In this document: positions 7,474-16,696 of the stretch, piece by piece | How the letters are laid out: every line of letters starts with the position of its first letter | How positions within the stretch are numbered: the first letter of the stretch is position 1 | NCBI RefSeq assembly: GCF_000308835.1 | Contig: NZ_BAGN01000419.1 | Span: forward strand, 1 to 64,000 | Length of the DNA stretch: 64,000 bases | Direction of reading: 5' to 3' | Source of the DNA: Nocardia vinacea NBRC 16497 | Lineage (GTDB): Bacteria > Actinomycetota > Actinomycetes > Mycobacteriales > Mycobacteriaceae | Position numbers and translations under genes: made by a program | The notes under the pieces: model-generated | The model's database searches: none | What the model was told of the DNA's origin: nothing | What the model saw: only the letters and a program-made list of their open reading frames with translations

Positions 7474-8117
7474 TCAGTGCTGCGTGCGCTGCGCACGCAG
7501 GATACGGACGAGGAAATAGCCGGTGATCGCAGCCATGACTGCGGCCATCAGCGCCACGGCAGCGGCGAGCGGCGCGGCGTCCCGCACCAGTGCGCCGGTC
7601 ATGGCAGGCGCCGCGAAACCGAGCAATTCCCCCAGCGTCACGCTGGTGAACCAGCGCCGCCACAAACCCGGCGGCACGGTCGGAGCATCCACGTCGGGGC
7701 GTGGCTCGTTCGCACCTGCCAGCTCGATCACCACGATCGGATCCGTCGATGGCATCTGCACGCGTGGAAATTCCGCCTGGTAGACCGCTGCCGCTTCTTC
7801 GTGTTCCAGCGAATCCGGTTGTGCCACATGGCCCGTACCGCGATACCACCGGCCGTCGAGCCACACCGAAAGTGGCTGAGGCGTGCGGAAGTTGCGCCAC
7901 CATGTCTTCGTGTCGGCGCGACCGACCCGGACTACGACCTATCGCCCATGCGGGCGTATGACACTGGTAGGGCGATGTGACGCCCTGAAAGCCGCGCTTG
8001 ATAGCGCAGCTCGCACAGGTTGCGCCGCAGTCCGCGGGCGAGCGGGGAGCGCAGTGCCGACAACATCACGGATGCGCCGAACCCCGGTGCCTGATACCGG
8101 CTCGTGCTGGTCGTCAT
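7474..8117 (-). pseudogene. Deazaflavin/nitroreductase-type (DDN-like) protein with a one-base frameshift and a membrane tail
   Basis: Frame 1 (from ATG 8117) gives 61 residues ending CELRYQARLSGRHIALPV, SYARMGDR, then a stop. The next frame continues VVVRVGRADTKTWWRNF, then WLDGRWYRGTGHV, exactly as DDN-family split barrels do. Restoring one base in the CC at about 7938-7939 (GGG to GG on the coding strand) joins them. The C-terminus adds two hydrophobic segments (near LLGFAAPAMTGALV and AAVALMAAVMAAITGYFLV), unusual for this family. It is either a real frameshift or a homopolymer sequencing error. Confidence 0.7.
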
Positions 8118-8337
8118 GCGTCAATCGTGCTGCCGTCACATGGTGCGACGGCAGGACCGAATGGCACCGGTCAGGTAGTCTTTTGCCCCCGAGAATTACC
8201 CTGGTGGTCCCGAGACCGGGACATACGGTGCGAACTTCGGGCGAGGACCCGCAGGGCTTCGGTCGCGGTGTAGCGGTCGACGATGTCATCAGAGCGGCCG
8301 AATGCCGCGACCGCGCCGCAGACCGGACGCGATGTGC

Positions 8338-9132
8338 TCATACGCAGGCGATATCGCGGCGATCGAATATCGGCAACGCGAGCAGAACACAGCCGATGCC
8401 GACGAGCGCGAGCCACAGATAGGGCAGCGGCAGGCCCGCACCGAGCGGCCCACCCTCGACCGCCTGGTGGAACGGCGACCACGGCCCCCATGGGCGGACT
8501 GCCGTGACCAGCTTGCTCGCCACGTAAAGCACATAGGCGGCGACCGCGAGAACTGTTGCGGCGCCGAGTGCCAGCACCCGTCGACCGGTCGCGGCGCCGA
8601 CCGCCGTGGCGAATAAGCCGAACTCGCTGCCGAGCAGCACCATCGACAGCGCCCCTGTCGCGGCGGCGCCGATCGAGATCCCGAGCCCGAAAACGGCCGA
8701 ACCCACCACGATCGAACCGAAGAGCGCGATGCCGAGCACTCCCACCGAGGTGATTACCGCAGCCGCCTGCTCGAGCGCCAGCCGGATCGGCGAAACACCG
8801 TTCACCAGAAGAACTTCCAGCGTCCCGGCAGCCTCTTCACCGGCGACGCCGCGGGCACCGCGACCGATGGCGAACACCAGGAACAATATCGGCAGCAGCA
8901 TGCTGAACAGTTCGGCATTCAGAAAGCCGGTGCCGGTGACGAATTGGTCGAGGTTGAACAATTTGCGCAACGGTTCCGGATAGTTTTCCAGAAACTCCTG
9001 CATTCCGGACATATTCGAAAACGACGGCCAGATGGCCGATTCCAGCAGTACCAGCGCCGCGATACCTATGCTCCAGCCGAGCAGCCCGCGTCGCTGATCG
9101 CGCAGACACTTCGTGAACACTGTGCGCAGCAT
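8338..9132 (-). CDS. ABC-2 type transporter permease
   Basis: A 264-residue integral membrane protein with about six hydrophobic segments (first around residues 18-36) and an ABC-2 permease layout; the conserved cytoplasmic stretch GVAGEEAAGTLEVLLVNGVS marks the family. It is the last gene of a minus-strand operon: Acg-like gene (10054-11022), ATPase (9139-10029), then this, with a 6-base gap to the ATPase. The substrate is unknown; the context suggests stress-linked export. Confidence 0.88.
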   Translation of the reverse strand: MLRTVFTKCLRDQRRGLLGWSIGIAALVLLESAIWPSFSNMSGMQEFLENYPEPLRKLFNLDQFVTGTGFLNAELFSMLLPILFLVFAIGRGARGVAGEEAAGTLEVLLVNGVSPIRLALEQAAAVITSVGVLGIALFGSIVVGSAVFGLGISIGAAATGALSMVLLGSEFGLFATAVGAATGRRVLALGAATVLAVAAYVLYVASKLVTAVRPWGPWSPFHQAVEGGPLGAGLPLPYLWLALVGIGCVLLALPIFDRRDIACV

Positions 9133-9138
9133 GGTGTT

Positions 9139-10029
9139 TCAATCCTGTCCGTAGTAGGCGAGGAAGACCTCTTCGAGATCCGGTTCGCGACTGATGATGT
9201 CGGTGACGTCATACGGTGCGACCGCCCGCAGCAGTTGCGCGGTCGAACCTTCGAGCTCGACATGCACCGCCTTGGTGTTGGCGTGCACGGCCCGTACCCC
9301 GTCGATACGGCGCAGCACGTCCAGATCCGGTGGCATGCGGGCGAACACGAGGTCGAGCCGCCGCAGCGGCCGAGCGGTGAGCTCGGCGATCGAGCGCACC
9401 TCGACCAGTCGGCCCTGGCGCAGGATGCCGACGGTATCGGCCACTTCCTGGACCTCCGAGAGCACATGTGAGGACAGGAAGACCGTGCGACCTTCGGCCC
9501 TGACCTCGCGCAGCATCGTATGGAATTCACGCTGTACCAGCGGATCCAGGCCCGCGGTCGGTTCGTCGAGGATGAGCAGTTCGGGTTCGGCCATGAATGC
9601 CTGCACGATCCCGACCTTCTGCCGATTGCCGTGTGACATCGCGCCGATGCGTTCCGAAAGGTCCAGACCGAGGCGTTCGGCCAGCCGATCGCGCACCTTT
9701 TCCTGGACGCCGCCGCGCAGATGCGCGAGATAGCCCAGGTACTGCTCAGCGGTCAGATCGGGATAGGCGACGAATTCGCCTGGGAGATAGCCGATGTGGC
9801 GTTGGGCGGCGGCCCGATTGCGGACCGTGTCCGCGCCGATGATCGCCGCGGACCCACGCGTCGGCCGCAGCAGCCCGGCCAGTAGTCGAATAGTGGTCGT
9901 CTTGCCGGCGCCATTGGGCCCGAGGTAGCCGAAGATAACCCCGGCCGGGACCTCGAGAGTCAGGTCCACCAGCGCTGACTTGCTGCCGAAGCACTTGGTC
10001 AACCCCACGGTTCGAATGGTCGGTGCCAT
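9139..10029 (-). CDS. ABC transporter ATP-binding protein
   Basis: A 296-residue ABC ATPase. Walker A is GPNGAGKT, the signature is shifted to MSHGNRQKV (drug/ABC-2 exporter style), Walker B is LLILDEPTAGLD and the switch His is in LSSHVLSEV. ATG 10029 has GTGGAGGTGACC just before it and is better than the upstream in-frame ATGs at 10053 and 10050. It pairs with the permease at 8338-9132. Confidence 0.9.
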   Translation of the reverse strand: MAPTIRTVGLTKCFGSKSALVDLTLEVPAGVIFGYLGPNGAGKTTTIRLLAGLLRPTRGSAAIIGADTVRNRAAAQRHIGYLPGEFVAYPDLTAEQYLGYLAHLRGGVQEKVRDRLAERLGLDLSERIGAMSHGNRQKVGIVQAFMAEPELLILDEPTAGLDPLVQREFHTMLREVRAEGRTVFLSSHVLSEVQEVADTVGILRQGRLVEVRSIAELTARPLRRLDLVFARMPPDLDVLRRIDGVRAVHANTKAVHVELEGSTAQLLRAVAPYDVTDIISREPDLEEVFLAYYGQD

Positions 10030-10053
10030 GGTCACCTCCACTGATGCCATCAC

Positions 10054-11022
10054 CTACAGCGGACGCACAACTTCGTCCATCGGACGGCGCGGGGTTTGCG
10101 GCACCTGCTCCGCACTCGTCGCCGCCCAGCCGATTCGAACGATCAACTGCGGAAAACCGCTGTCGGACAAAACATCAGCGCGCACCAGAGCGCGGGTGTC
10201 AGGCAGTTCCAGCGGTTCGGTGAGCGGACAGGTGGCCAACCCGAAGGTGGTGGCGGCCAGCAGCACCGCGCTCGTGGCTTCGCCTGCGCGCAACCGTGAC
10301 ATCGGATCATCGGAGGCGGTGTGCACCAGCACCAGGGCGCCGCTGTCCTCGAGGTCGTGGAGCACCGCCTCGGTCAGGGTGGGGTTGTGGAACTCGCGGG
10401 TCAGGGGATCGGCGGCGATTACGGTGTTGCGGGCCGGCACCCCTTCAGGCGCGATATGCCGCCCGCTCCAGAGCGCGAGTTCGGTCTGGTACGCGGGGTC
10501 GTCGTGATGTCGGCGGGTGGCTTCCTGGAAGGCTCGCACCAGTCGGGTCCGGGTGCCGCCCGGGATCTCTCGGACCAGCGCACCCTCCGCGTGCCCGGCC
10601 TCGATGATCCGCTCGATATGCCCGGGCGGGACTTCCCACGAGGTGAGGTGTCGTCGATCTGTGCGGCGCAGGCTGATGGCCCTGGCCGCGGCGACGACAT
10701 CAGCGGTGGGTGTGGTCGCGGTGAACTCGATGGAGGCGAGGTGCTGCGGCTCGGCCGGATTCGGCAACCGGTGCACGACGGTGTGCCAGCCGACAGACCG
10801 CGCCGCCACCCGGAAGTGATGCAGTGCTGCCCCACAGCTGAGCAGCAGATCGCGCTGATCCGGATCGGCCACCGGCAGCTGGCGACTGGCGTCGGCGTAC
10901 AGATGCACCGTGCGGTCGCCGACACGCCACTGCCATGGCTGAGTGTTGTGTACCGACGGTGCCCGCACGGCCAGCGCCAACGCGGCCCGCACGGTGTCGG
11001 AATCGGGATGCTTACTGCTCAT
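10054..11022 (-). CDS. Second Acg-like nitroreductase-fold protein
   Basis: A 322-residue paralogue of the protein at 154-1158, with the same APSVHNTQPWQW motif, RRTDRR and a closing PRRPMDE. The open frame runs far upstream, but ATG 11022 has GGGAGCGTAGGG before it and matches the family N-terminus. The ABC transporter genes follow after 24 bases, which is unusual company for an Acg gene and suggests co-expression under hypoxia. Confidence 0.9.
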   Translation of the reverse strand: MSSKHPDSDTVRAALALAVRAPSVHNTQPWQWRVGDRTVHLYADASRQLPVADPDQRDLLLSCGAALHHFRVAARSVGWHTVVHRLPNPAEPQHLASIEFTATTPTADVVAAARAISLRRTDRRHLTSWEVPPGHIERIIEAGHAEGALVREIPGGTRTRLVRAFQEATRRHHDDPAYQTELALWSGRHIAPEGVPARNTVIAADPLTREFHNPTLTEAVLHDLEDSGALVLVHTASDDPMSRLRAGEATSAVLLAATTFGLATCPLTEPLELPDTRALVRADVLSDSGFPQLIVRIGWAATSAEQVPQTPRRPMDEVVRPL

Positions 11023-11058
11023 GGCCCTACGCTCCCACCCGGTGTCCCCGCCGCCGAA

Positions 11059-11073
11059 GAGCCGAAAGACCAC
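11059..11073 (-). promoter_or_regulatory. Candidate DosR-like box between the second Acg-like gene and the flavodoxin gene
   Basis: On the minus strand it reads GTGGTCTTTCGGCTC, 37 bp upstream of the start at 11022. It is weaker than the 4339 or 5320 sites. Confidence 0.35.
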
Positions 11074-11262
11074 AAGCCGATGGCCTGGTGTCCTCTCGGT
11101 CGGCTCTGACGAGCCCTGAGTCGCCAGTCCTTCGAGGACGCGCTGGCTATGGCCGAAAATGTCACACCCGCGCGATCCTTTGCCTATCGCATGACGAAGG
11201 TCGATTCGGTAGGCGTCGGAAGACCCTGTCGGGCCGAGCGGATTCTGCGGACCGTTATTGTT

Positions 11263-11844
11263 ATGACCACTGACGGCTCCGACCGCGCTGTAAAGACGGT
11301 GCTCATCGTCTACGCCACCGTCCATGGCTGCACCGCCGAGATCGCCGATTTCATCGCGACACGAATGCGGGACAAGGGCTTGTACGTGCGCGTCGTGTCG
11401 GTGGACGAGGATCCCGACCCGACCCGATTCGCCGCGGTGGTACTCGGCAGCGCGATTCACAATCGCGCATTCCTCCCCGGATTCCCCGACTACATCGATC
11501 GGCACTGTCTGGCACTGCGAGTGCGCCCGGCGTGGCTGTTCAGCGTGGGCTTGGGCCCGGCGATGCGCGGTCCCCTCGGTTTCGTCCTGCGGCACTACAC
11601 TCCGGGTGCGATCCTTCGAGTGCGGAAGCAACTGTGCCCGTGGGAATTCGGGCAGTTCGCGGGCGAAGTCCCACACCCCCATAACCTCGCAACCCGGGTG
11701 ATCATGTGGCTGCTCGGCTGCGGGTTCGGGGATTTGCGCGACTGGCCCGCGATCGCCGCATGGACCGATGCCGTCACCGCATCGATCGTGGCCGAGCACC
11801 GACACATCGAATTGCAGGCCGTGCGCGTGACCGATCGGTCGTGA
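11263..11844 (+). CDS. HemG-like flavodoxin-domain protein
   Basis: A 193-residue flavodoxin-fold protein. The FMN phosphate loop is VLIVYATVHGCTAEIA, and VVLGSAIHNRAFLPGF fits the menaquinone-dependent protoporphyrinogen oxidase (HemG/DUF1469-like) group. ATG 11263 is the only ATG near the expected start and has a weak ribosome site. It is divergent from the second Acg-like gene. Its partner is likely a quinone or flavin pool under low oxygen; the true substrate is unknown. Confidence 0.78.
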   Translation: MTTDGSDRAVKTVLIVYATVHGCTAEIADFIATRMRDKGLYVRVVSVDEDPDPTRFAAVVLGSAIHNRAFLPGFPDYIDRHCLALRVRPAWLFSVGLGPAMRGPLGFVLRHYTPGAILRVRKQLCPWEFGQFAGEVPHPHNLATRVIMWLLGCGFGDLRDWPAIAAWTDAVTASIVAEHRHIELQAVRVTDRS

Positions 11845-11872
11845 CCTCTTCGGGACCGCACCCAAAGACCTC

Positions 11873-11980
11873 GGCAAGGTCGCCGCGGCCATAGCCATGA
11901 TGCGACTGATCATCGATTCCGACTTCCCGGTGATCGCACAACGGCACGGCAGCGTCGCCCGAGTCGGCGTCCAGCTTTGA
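11873..11980 (+). pseudogene. C-terminal remnant of a GNAT acetyltransferase
   Basis: About 35 codons end MMRLIIDSDFPVIAQRHG, SVARVGVQL-stop. The complete GNAT at 16697-17176 ends LMRLAAAANLPVTAYRQNG, IARVGIQL-stop, so this is the tail of a related gene with the body missing. No ribosome site or full domain is present. Confidence 0.55.
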
Positions 11981-12016
11981 TCCCTCCGCGTGCGACAGAG
12001 CCGAAAGTTATTGGTA

Positions 12017-14758
12017 TCAGCGGTACTTCGCGCGGTGGCGCGCCTTGCGGAGTTCGTCCACACCCCACACCAGCGGCGGGTATGCCAGTAGGACCGCGAG
12101 TTGCCCAGGCGGCGGTGCGGCGAGTGAGAACACTGCGGCCAGGGGCGCGATGTAGACCAGGGCCAGCGAGAAGGCGATTTCGAAAACCATGCCCCACAAC
12201 AGCAGTGGATTGCTGAACAGCCCGATGTCGCGCAGGGTCGCGGTCTCGGTGCGCGCCGCCAACCCGGTGCCCAGCTGGCAGGCGACGATGCCGAGGAAGG
12301 TCATGGTGGTGGCCTGCAGGTAGACGTGGTGCAGTGGTGTGCCTGCGGAGGTATCCGCGCCCAGCCGCCAGCCGCCCGAATACAGGGTGAGGAAGAATCC
12401 GGCGAGCACGAGGACCGCGGACGCACCACCGAGCAGACCGTAGCCGCGTGCGAGCATCCCTGGGCGCACGACGTTTTCGCTGGGCGGGCGCGGGGGCTTG
12501 TCCATCAAGCCGGGTTCGGCGGACTCACGACCCAGCGCGACGGCCGGCAAGGTTTCCGTGCCCAGGTCGATCGCGAGAATCTGCAACACGGTCAGCGGCA
12601 GCGGAATCGCGCCGCCGGAGAGCGCGAACAGCAGAAACGGCGCGACTTCGGGCGTGAGGTGCACGAAGATATAGACGATGAATTTGCGGACGTTGTCGTA
12701 GACACGACGCCCGGCCCGCACCGCGGTGACGATGGTGGCGAAATTATCGTCGGTGAGCACCATGGTCGCGGCCTCCCGTGCGACATCGGTACCCGAACGC
12801 CCCATGGCCACACCGATATCCGCGCGGCGCAAGGCTGGAGCGTCGTTGACTCCGTCGCCGGTCATGGCCACGATGTGGTCGGCCACGCGCAGGGCCTCGG
12901 CGATGCGCAGCTTGTCTTCCGGCGAGGAACGCGCGAACAGCACATCCGGATGGTCGACCAGCACGCGCTCGAGCTCGGCATCGCGCATGTGCGACAGCTC
13001 GGGACCGGTGACCACCATCGTCTCGGCGCCACAGATTCCGACCCGCCGGGCAATGGCCAACGCGGTGCGCTGATGGTCCCCGGTGATCACAATGATGCGG
13101 ATGCCCGCGCGACGGCATTGGGTGACCGCCTCGGGCACCTCGCGGCGCGGCGGATCGGTCAGGGCTACCAGTCCGAGCAGGGTCAGGTGCTGCTCGGCGG
13201 CGGCGCGTTCGGGAACCGGTCCGGGTGGGAGTTCCCGTCGCGCAACGGCCAGCACGCGCAGGGCGCGGTCGGCGTAGCCGTCCACCAGAGCCGTCACATG
13301 GTCGCGGTCGTTCCCGGTCAACGCTCGGGTTGAGCCGTCGGGCTCGGCGATCGACGTGCACCGCGCCAGAACCGCCTCCGGGGAGCCCTTGGTGTGCAAC
13401 CAGATTCGGCTATCCGCCGGGACGGGCCCGCGATCCACCGTCGACATGAGTTTGAGCGTCGCGTCGAAATGGTATAGCGCCACCCGATGTTCGGCTCGAT
13501 GCGTCGGTGACGAGTCCGCACCCAGAGTGTCGGCGAGCCGCAGCAGAGCGATTTCGGTGGGATCGCCGCGATCCGCCGAACCCGCTGGCGCGCCGGCCAG
13601 TTCGGCGTTGACGCAGGCCGCGAGAGTCTGGGCCAGGTCGGACAGCGCCGGCCGGGTGCCCGTGAGGGCATCGACCGCCGTCTCATCGTCGGGTGTCCAC
13701 ACCCGTTCGACGCGCATCCGGTTCTCGGTGAGCGTGCCGGTCTTGTCGGTGCAGATGACGGTCGTTGACCCGAGCGTCTCGACCGCGGACAGCCTCTTCA
13801 CCAGAGCGCCGCTCCGCGCCAGCTCGCGCACCCCCACGGCGAGGGCAAGGGTGATAGTGGGCAGCAGTCCCTCTGGCACATTGGCCACCAGCAGCCCGAT
13901 CGCGAATGTGGCCGCGGCGGCAGCGGACAGTCCGGCCGCCAGCATGCCGATCGGCAGGAAGACCGCGCCCGCGCCGATCGCGATCAGGGCGATGAGCCAG
14001 GTGAGCTTGCGCACCTGACGCTCCAACGGGCTGCGCTCGGTCCGAACTCGTTGCGACAGTGCTGCGATACGTCCCAATTCGGTGTGCATCCCGGTGGCGA
14101 ACACCAGTGCGGTGGCTTCGCCGCCGACGACCGTGGTTCCGGTGAAGACGAGATCCGCCGCCTGCAGCAGCGGCGAATTATGTCCGGTCGGCCCGGCAGT
14201 CCGGAACACCGGACTGGATTCCCCGGTCAGCGTGGACAGGTCGATATCGACGGAGCCCGCCAGCAACCGGGCATCCGCGGGCACCCGATCACCCTCGGCC
14301 AGCAGCGCTACATCACCGGGCACGACCCGGGCGGCATCGACTTGCCGCCGCTGTCCGTCTCGCAGCACGGTAGCGTGCGGCGGCAGATAGGCGGCCAGCG
14401 CCTCCACCGCCCGCTCCGCCTGTCGCTCCTGGGCCACCGCGAACAAGGCGTTGAGCACGATCACCGCGATTACCGTAACCACCAGCACCACGGCTCCCGT
14501 GAGCCACGAGAGTCCCGCCGCCACCCATAACAACAGCGCCAGCGGGTGAATGAACTGCCCGATCAGTTCGCTCGGCCAGCTCCGGCCAGCCCGGCGCAGA
14601 AGCTCGTTGGTCCCGTACACCTCGAGCCGCCGCGCGGCGTCGCGTTCGTCGAGGCCATCACGCCGAGCACGCAGATCGCGCACCAACCGATCCACCGGTT
14701 CGCGCGGATCGACCTGCGCCACCAGCGACTCCGGCTGTGCCAAGTCGTTGGCCGACAT
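12017..14758 (-). CDS. CtpF-like P-type cation-transporting ATPase
   Basis: A 913-residue P2-type ATPase resembling CtpF (Rv1997). It has the N-terminal cation-ATPase domain, LTGES actuator loop, the DKTGTLTENRM phosphorylation site, GDGVNDAPAL hinge and about ten membrane segments, with six C-terminal. Such pumps export Ca2+, Mn2+ or similar ions; the specificity here cannot be read. The start at 14758 (MSANDLAQPE) gives the expected length. A DosR-like box lies 125 bp upstream, shared with the divergent AhpD-like gene. Confidence 0.9.
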   Translation of the reverse strand: MSANDLAQPESLVAQVDPREPVDRLVRDLRARRDGLDERDAARRLEVYGTNELLRRAGRSWPSELIGQFIHPLALLLWVAAGLSWLTGAVVLVVTVIAVIVLNALFAVAQERQAERAVEALAAYLPPHATVLRDGQRRQVDAARVVPGDVALLAEGDRVPADARLLAGSVDIDLSTLTGESSPVFRTAGPTGHNSPLLQAADLVFTGTTVVGGEATALVFATGMHTELGRIAALSQRVRTERSPLERQVRKLTWLIALIAIGAGAVFLPIGMLAAGLSAAAAATFAIGLLVANVPEGLLPTITLALAVGVRELARSGALVKRLSAVETLGSTTVICTDKTGTLTENRMRVERVWTPDDETAVDALTGTRPALSDLAQTLAACVNAELAGAPAGSADRGDPTEIALLRLADTLGADSSPTHRAEHRVALYHFDATLKLMSTVDRGPVPADSRIWLHTKGSPEAVLARCTSIAEPDGSTRALTGNDRDHVTALVDGYADRALRVLAVARRELPPGPVPERAAAEQHLTLLGLVALTDPPRREVPEAVTQCRRAGIRIIVITGDHQRTALAIARRVGICGAETMVVTGPELSHMRDAELERVLVDHPDVLFARSSPEDKLRIAEALRVADHIVAMTGDGVNDAPALRRADIGVAMGRSGTDVAREAATMVLTDDNFATIVTAVRAGRRVYDNVRKFIVYIFVHLTPEVAPFLLFALSGGAIPLPLTVLQILAIDLGTETLPAVALGRESAEPGLMDKPPRPPSENVVRPGMLARGYGLLGGASAVLVLAGFFLTLYSGGWRLGADTSAGTPLHHVYLQATTMTFLGIVACQLGTGLAARTETATLRDIGLFSNPLLLWGMVFEIAFSLALVYIAPLAAVFSLAAPPPGQLAVLLAYPPLVWGVDELRKARHRAKYR

Positions 14759-14882
14759 GATCAGCCCGGCCCGGCCGACGCCTCATCACGCACGGCCCCG
14801 ATCACGTCGCCTCCGCATAACTCGCGGTCGTTGACAAATTGCCCATGCTGCAACGCTGGAGCATGTGAGCTGCCCTGGAAAA

Positions 14883-14899
14883 GGGGCGAAAGTCCTCCC
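14883..14899. promoter_or_regulatory. Candidate DosR-like box between the ATPase and AhpD-like genes
   Basis: On the minus strand it reads GGGAGGACTTTCGCCCC. It lies 125 bp upstream of the ATPase start and about 170 bp upstream of the AhpD-like start. Confidence 0.5.
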
Positions 14900-15067
14900 T
14901 GGTCTCACCAGAACGCTCTCGTACCGCGAATTCTCGCAGACCCATCGCATCCGTCCGAGTGCCTGGACCAAGACCAAAGCCACGCCCGAACGGGACCAAA
15001 GACCGCATCGTCGACCGGTAGACCAGCGGATCGTGGGACGTGTCAGAACAAGCCGGAGGGAATGAGT

Positions 15068-15448
15068 ATGGCCAGCTGCGGCACGACGGTCCGCGACGAG
15101 TTGCGTGCTCCGACCCGCATGCTGCGGCGTCCGATACCGGATGTGTATGCCGGTTACAAGCAGTTGCACGACGCCGCGCTCGCGGCAGGAGCGTTGGACG
15201 CGAAGACCAAGGAGTTGATCGCCTTGGCGATCGCGGTCAGCACGCAATGCGATGGGTGCATCGCCGCGCATGCCCATGCCGCGGTCCGGCATGGTGCCAC
15301 CCCGGCGGAGGCCGCTGAGGCGATCGGCGTCACCTTCCTGATGAACGGCGACCCAGCCACCGTCTACGGCGCTCGAGCGTACGCCGCGATCACCGAGTTC
15401 TACGCCGACCGCCGCGGCGATGGCGTTACGCAGGCTGATCACACCTGA
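15068..15448 (+). CDS. AhpD-like carboxymuconolactone decarboxylase-family protein
   Basis: A 126-residue protein with the AhpD peroxidase motif: Glu in KELIALAIAV, then TQCDGCIAAHAHAA (Cys-x2-Cys with a His four residues on). These proteins reduce alkylhydroperoxidase partners or act alone as thiol peroxidases. ATG 15068 is preferred to ATG 15062 because GGAGGGA is then 8 bases upstream. Confidence 0.87.
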   Translation: MASCGTTVRDELRAPTRMLRRPIPDVYAGYKQLHDAALAAGALDAKTKELIALAIAVSTQCDGCIAAHAHAAVRHGATPAEAAEAIGVTFLMNGDPATVYGARAYAAITEFYADRRGDGVTQADHT

Positions 15449-15476
15449 CGCGGATACCGAACGACCTTGCTGTTCT

Positions 15477-15749
15477 ACCGCCGACATCTGCGCTGCGGTC
15501 ACTCCGGTGCGAGTGACTACGGCGTGATCGATCACCCGAACACCACCCTCACCGAACACGATGTCCGGCTGGTGCGGTACCCCGAGCTCGCGCACCACGA
15601 TCACATCCAGCGGCGCATTCAACGCATGTGCGACCTCGAATGCGACCGGTACACCGCCCGGTGTCAAGTACCACATTGTCCTGTCCGCGCAGGGAACTCA
15701 GGCGCAGCCCCAGTTGGCGCCACGCATCGAGCCGATCGCTGAACACCAT
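15477..15749 (-). pseudogene. Phosphoribosyltransferase-type N-terminal remnant (Rv2030c/Rv0571c-like)
   Basis: It starts well (AGGAGG, 7 bases, ATG 15749; MVFSDRLDAWRQLGLRL), then a small deletion near 15665 shifts the frame, after which GGVPVAFEVAHALNAPLDVI, VVRELGVPHQP and EGGVRVIDHAVV follow, a clear PRTase fold. Homology stops near 15477, directly after the AhpD-like stop, so the PRPP-binding half is gone. Rv2030c and Rv0571c are DosR-regulon genes. The remaining bases of 15449-15848 hold nothing else I can support. Confidence 0.65.
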
Positions 15750-15848
15750 CGCAAAACCTCCTGTTCGATCTATCCAGACTCCGGTTCGGGTCACGCCCCC
15801 GATAGGTCCGGGTGTCGCTGATGCGAGAGTCGTCGGGCCCCGACGTCG

Positions 15849-16454
15849 TCACCGCCGGTCGCTGCCGGTCTGCCAACCGATCTGCCGCCATTCCCGTTCC
15901 CAGCCGGCCCGACGGCGAGCGCCCAACGCCCACGCGATGAACGCGACCAGGGCCAGGACGGCGCCCCAGATTTCGACCAGAACCGCCAGACCGACCCCGA
16001 TCCCGTTGCCGACGGCGACACCGGATCGCTGCGGCGGGCCGGTCGGAGTGCCGTCCGGGGCGAGCCACACCGTGACCTCATCGCCGCGGACCGCCGTAGC
16101 CGGGACCTCGATCGTCGCCGTGCCGGATCGGCCGTCCTGATTCCAATGCACCGGCGCTTCGGCGTGGCTCTCGGTCATCTCCGACCGCACCGACACCACC
16201 GCGGTCCGCTCCAAGTCCCCCGAAATCGTGCCCGTCACAGCGACTTTCGCCGAATTATCAGAGCTGATCCGCGCCGCCGCCGCGGTATAGCCCGCGGTCC
16301 CCGCCGCACCCGCGATCGGAATGGCGACCAGCACCGCCGCCGCGGCCAGCATCCGGACCAGCGCCTCGAATCGATCCGACGCCCGCATCAGCGGATTGGT
16401 ATTCCACGGTCGCGTCCGCCAGATACGGACCGACAGCGACGGGTACTGCGACAC
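15849..16454 (-). CDS. Rv1733c-like two-span membrane protein
   Basis: A 201-residue protein matching the DosR-regulon antigen Rv1733c: short cytoplasmic N-terminus, NPLMRASDRFEALV, a first membrane span (about 30-52), an extracytoplasmic domain of about 90 residues with GDEVTVWLAPDG, and a second span (about 150-175, VGLAVLVEIWGAVLALVAF). The function is unknown. GTG 16454 is chosen because GAGG is about 10 bases upstream; the longer frame has no ribosome site. A DosR-like box lies 100 bp upstream. Confidence 0.82.
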   Translation of the reverse strand: MSQYPSLSVRIWRTRPWNTNPLMRASDRFEALVRMLAAAAVLVAIPIAGAAGTAGYTAAAARISSDNSAKVAVTGTISGDLERTAVVSVRSEMTESHAEAPVHWNQDGRSGTATIEVPATAVRGDEVTVWLAPDGTPTGPPQRSGVAVGNGIGVGLAVLVEIWGAVLALVAFIAWALGARRRAGWEREWRQIGWQTGSDRR

Positions 16455-16549
16455 CCGGATCACCTCTTCTCGACGGCGCCGCCACCCCGATGAATTATGT
16501 GGCTGACTGTCTGGTTCGAGCATCTCGCTCAGCGCGGTCGCGGAGCAGA

Positions 16550-16562
16550 GACAAAGGTCACC
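16550..16562 (-). promoter_or_regulatory. Candidate DosR-like box for the Rv1733c-like gene
   Basis: On the minus strand it reads GGTGACCTTTGTC, about 96 bp upstream of the start at 16454. Confidence 0.4.
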
Positions 16563-16696
16563 GCGTTGTCGAGTCCTGTGACCCCGCATCCGAGGTCACA
16601 GGCCCATCCACGTGCGACATCGTCGGCTGCCCGGCATAGCGAAGCACGCATCATCGCCACCGATCCGAGTCGTATCCGCGGATCGGTGGCGGGCCG

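Noticed and set aside
8205..8222. Palindrome GTCCCGAGACCGGGAC
   Set aside because: Arms are inverted relative to the DosR-like boxes and the nearest start is weak; not convincing as a regulatory site.
11996..12012. GAGCCGAAAGTT, resembling a DosR half-site
   Set aside because: At the 3' end of the CtpF-like gene and after the GNAT remnant; no gene starts here.
10054..12063. 669-residue reading of the second Acg-like gene
   Set aside because: The upstream half runs opposite the flavodoxin gene and shows no domain; the family start and ribosome site are at 11022.
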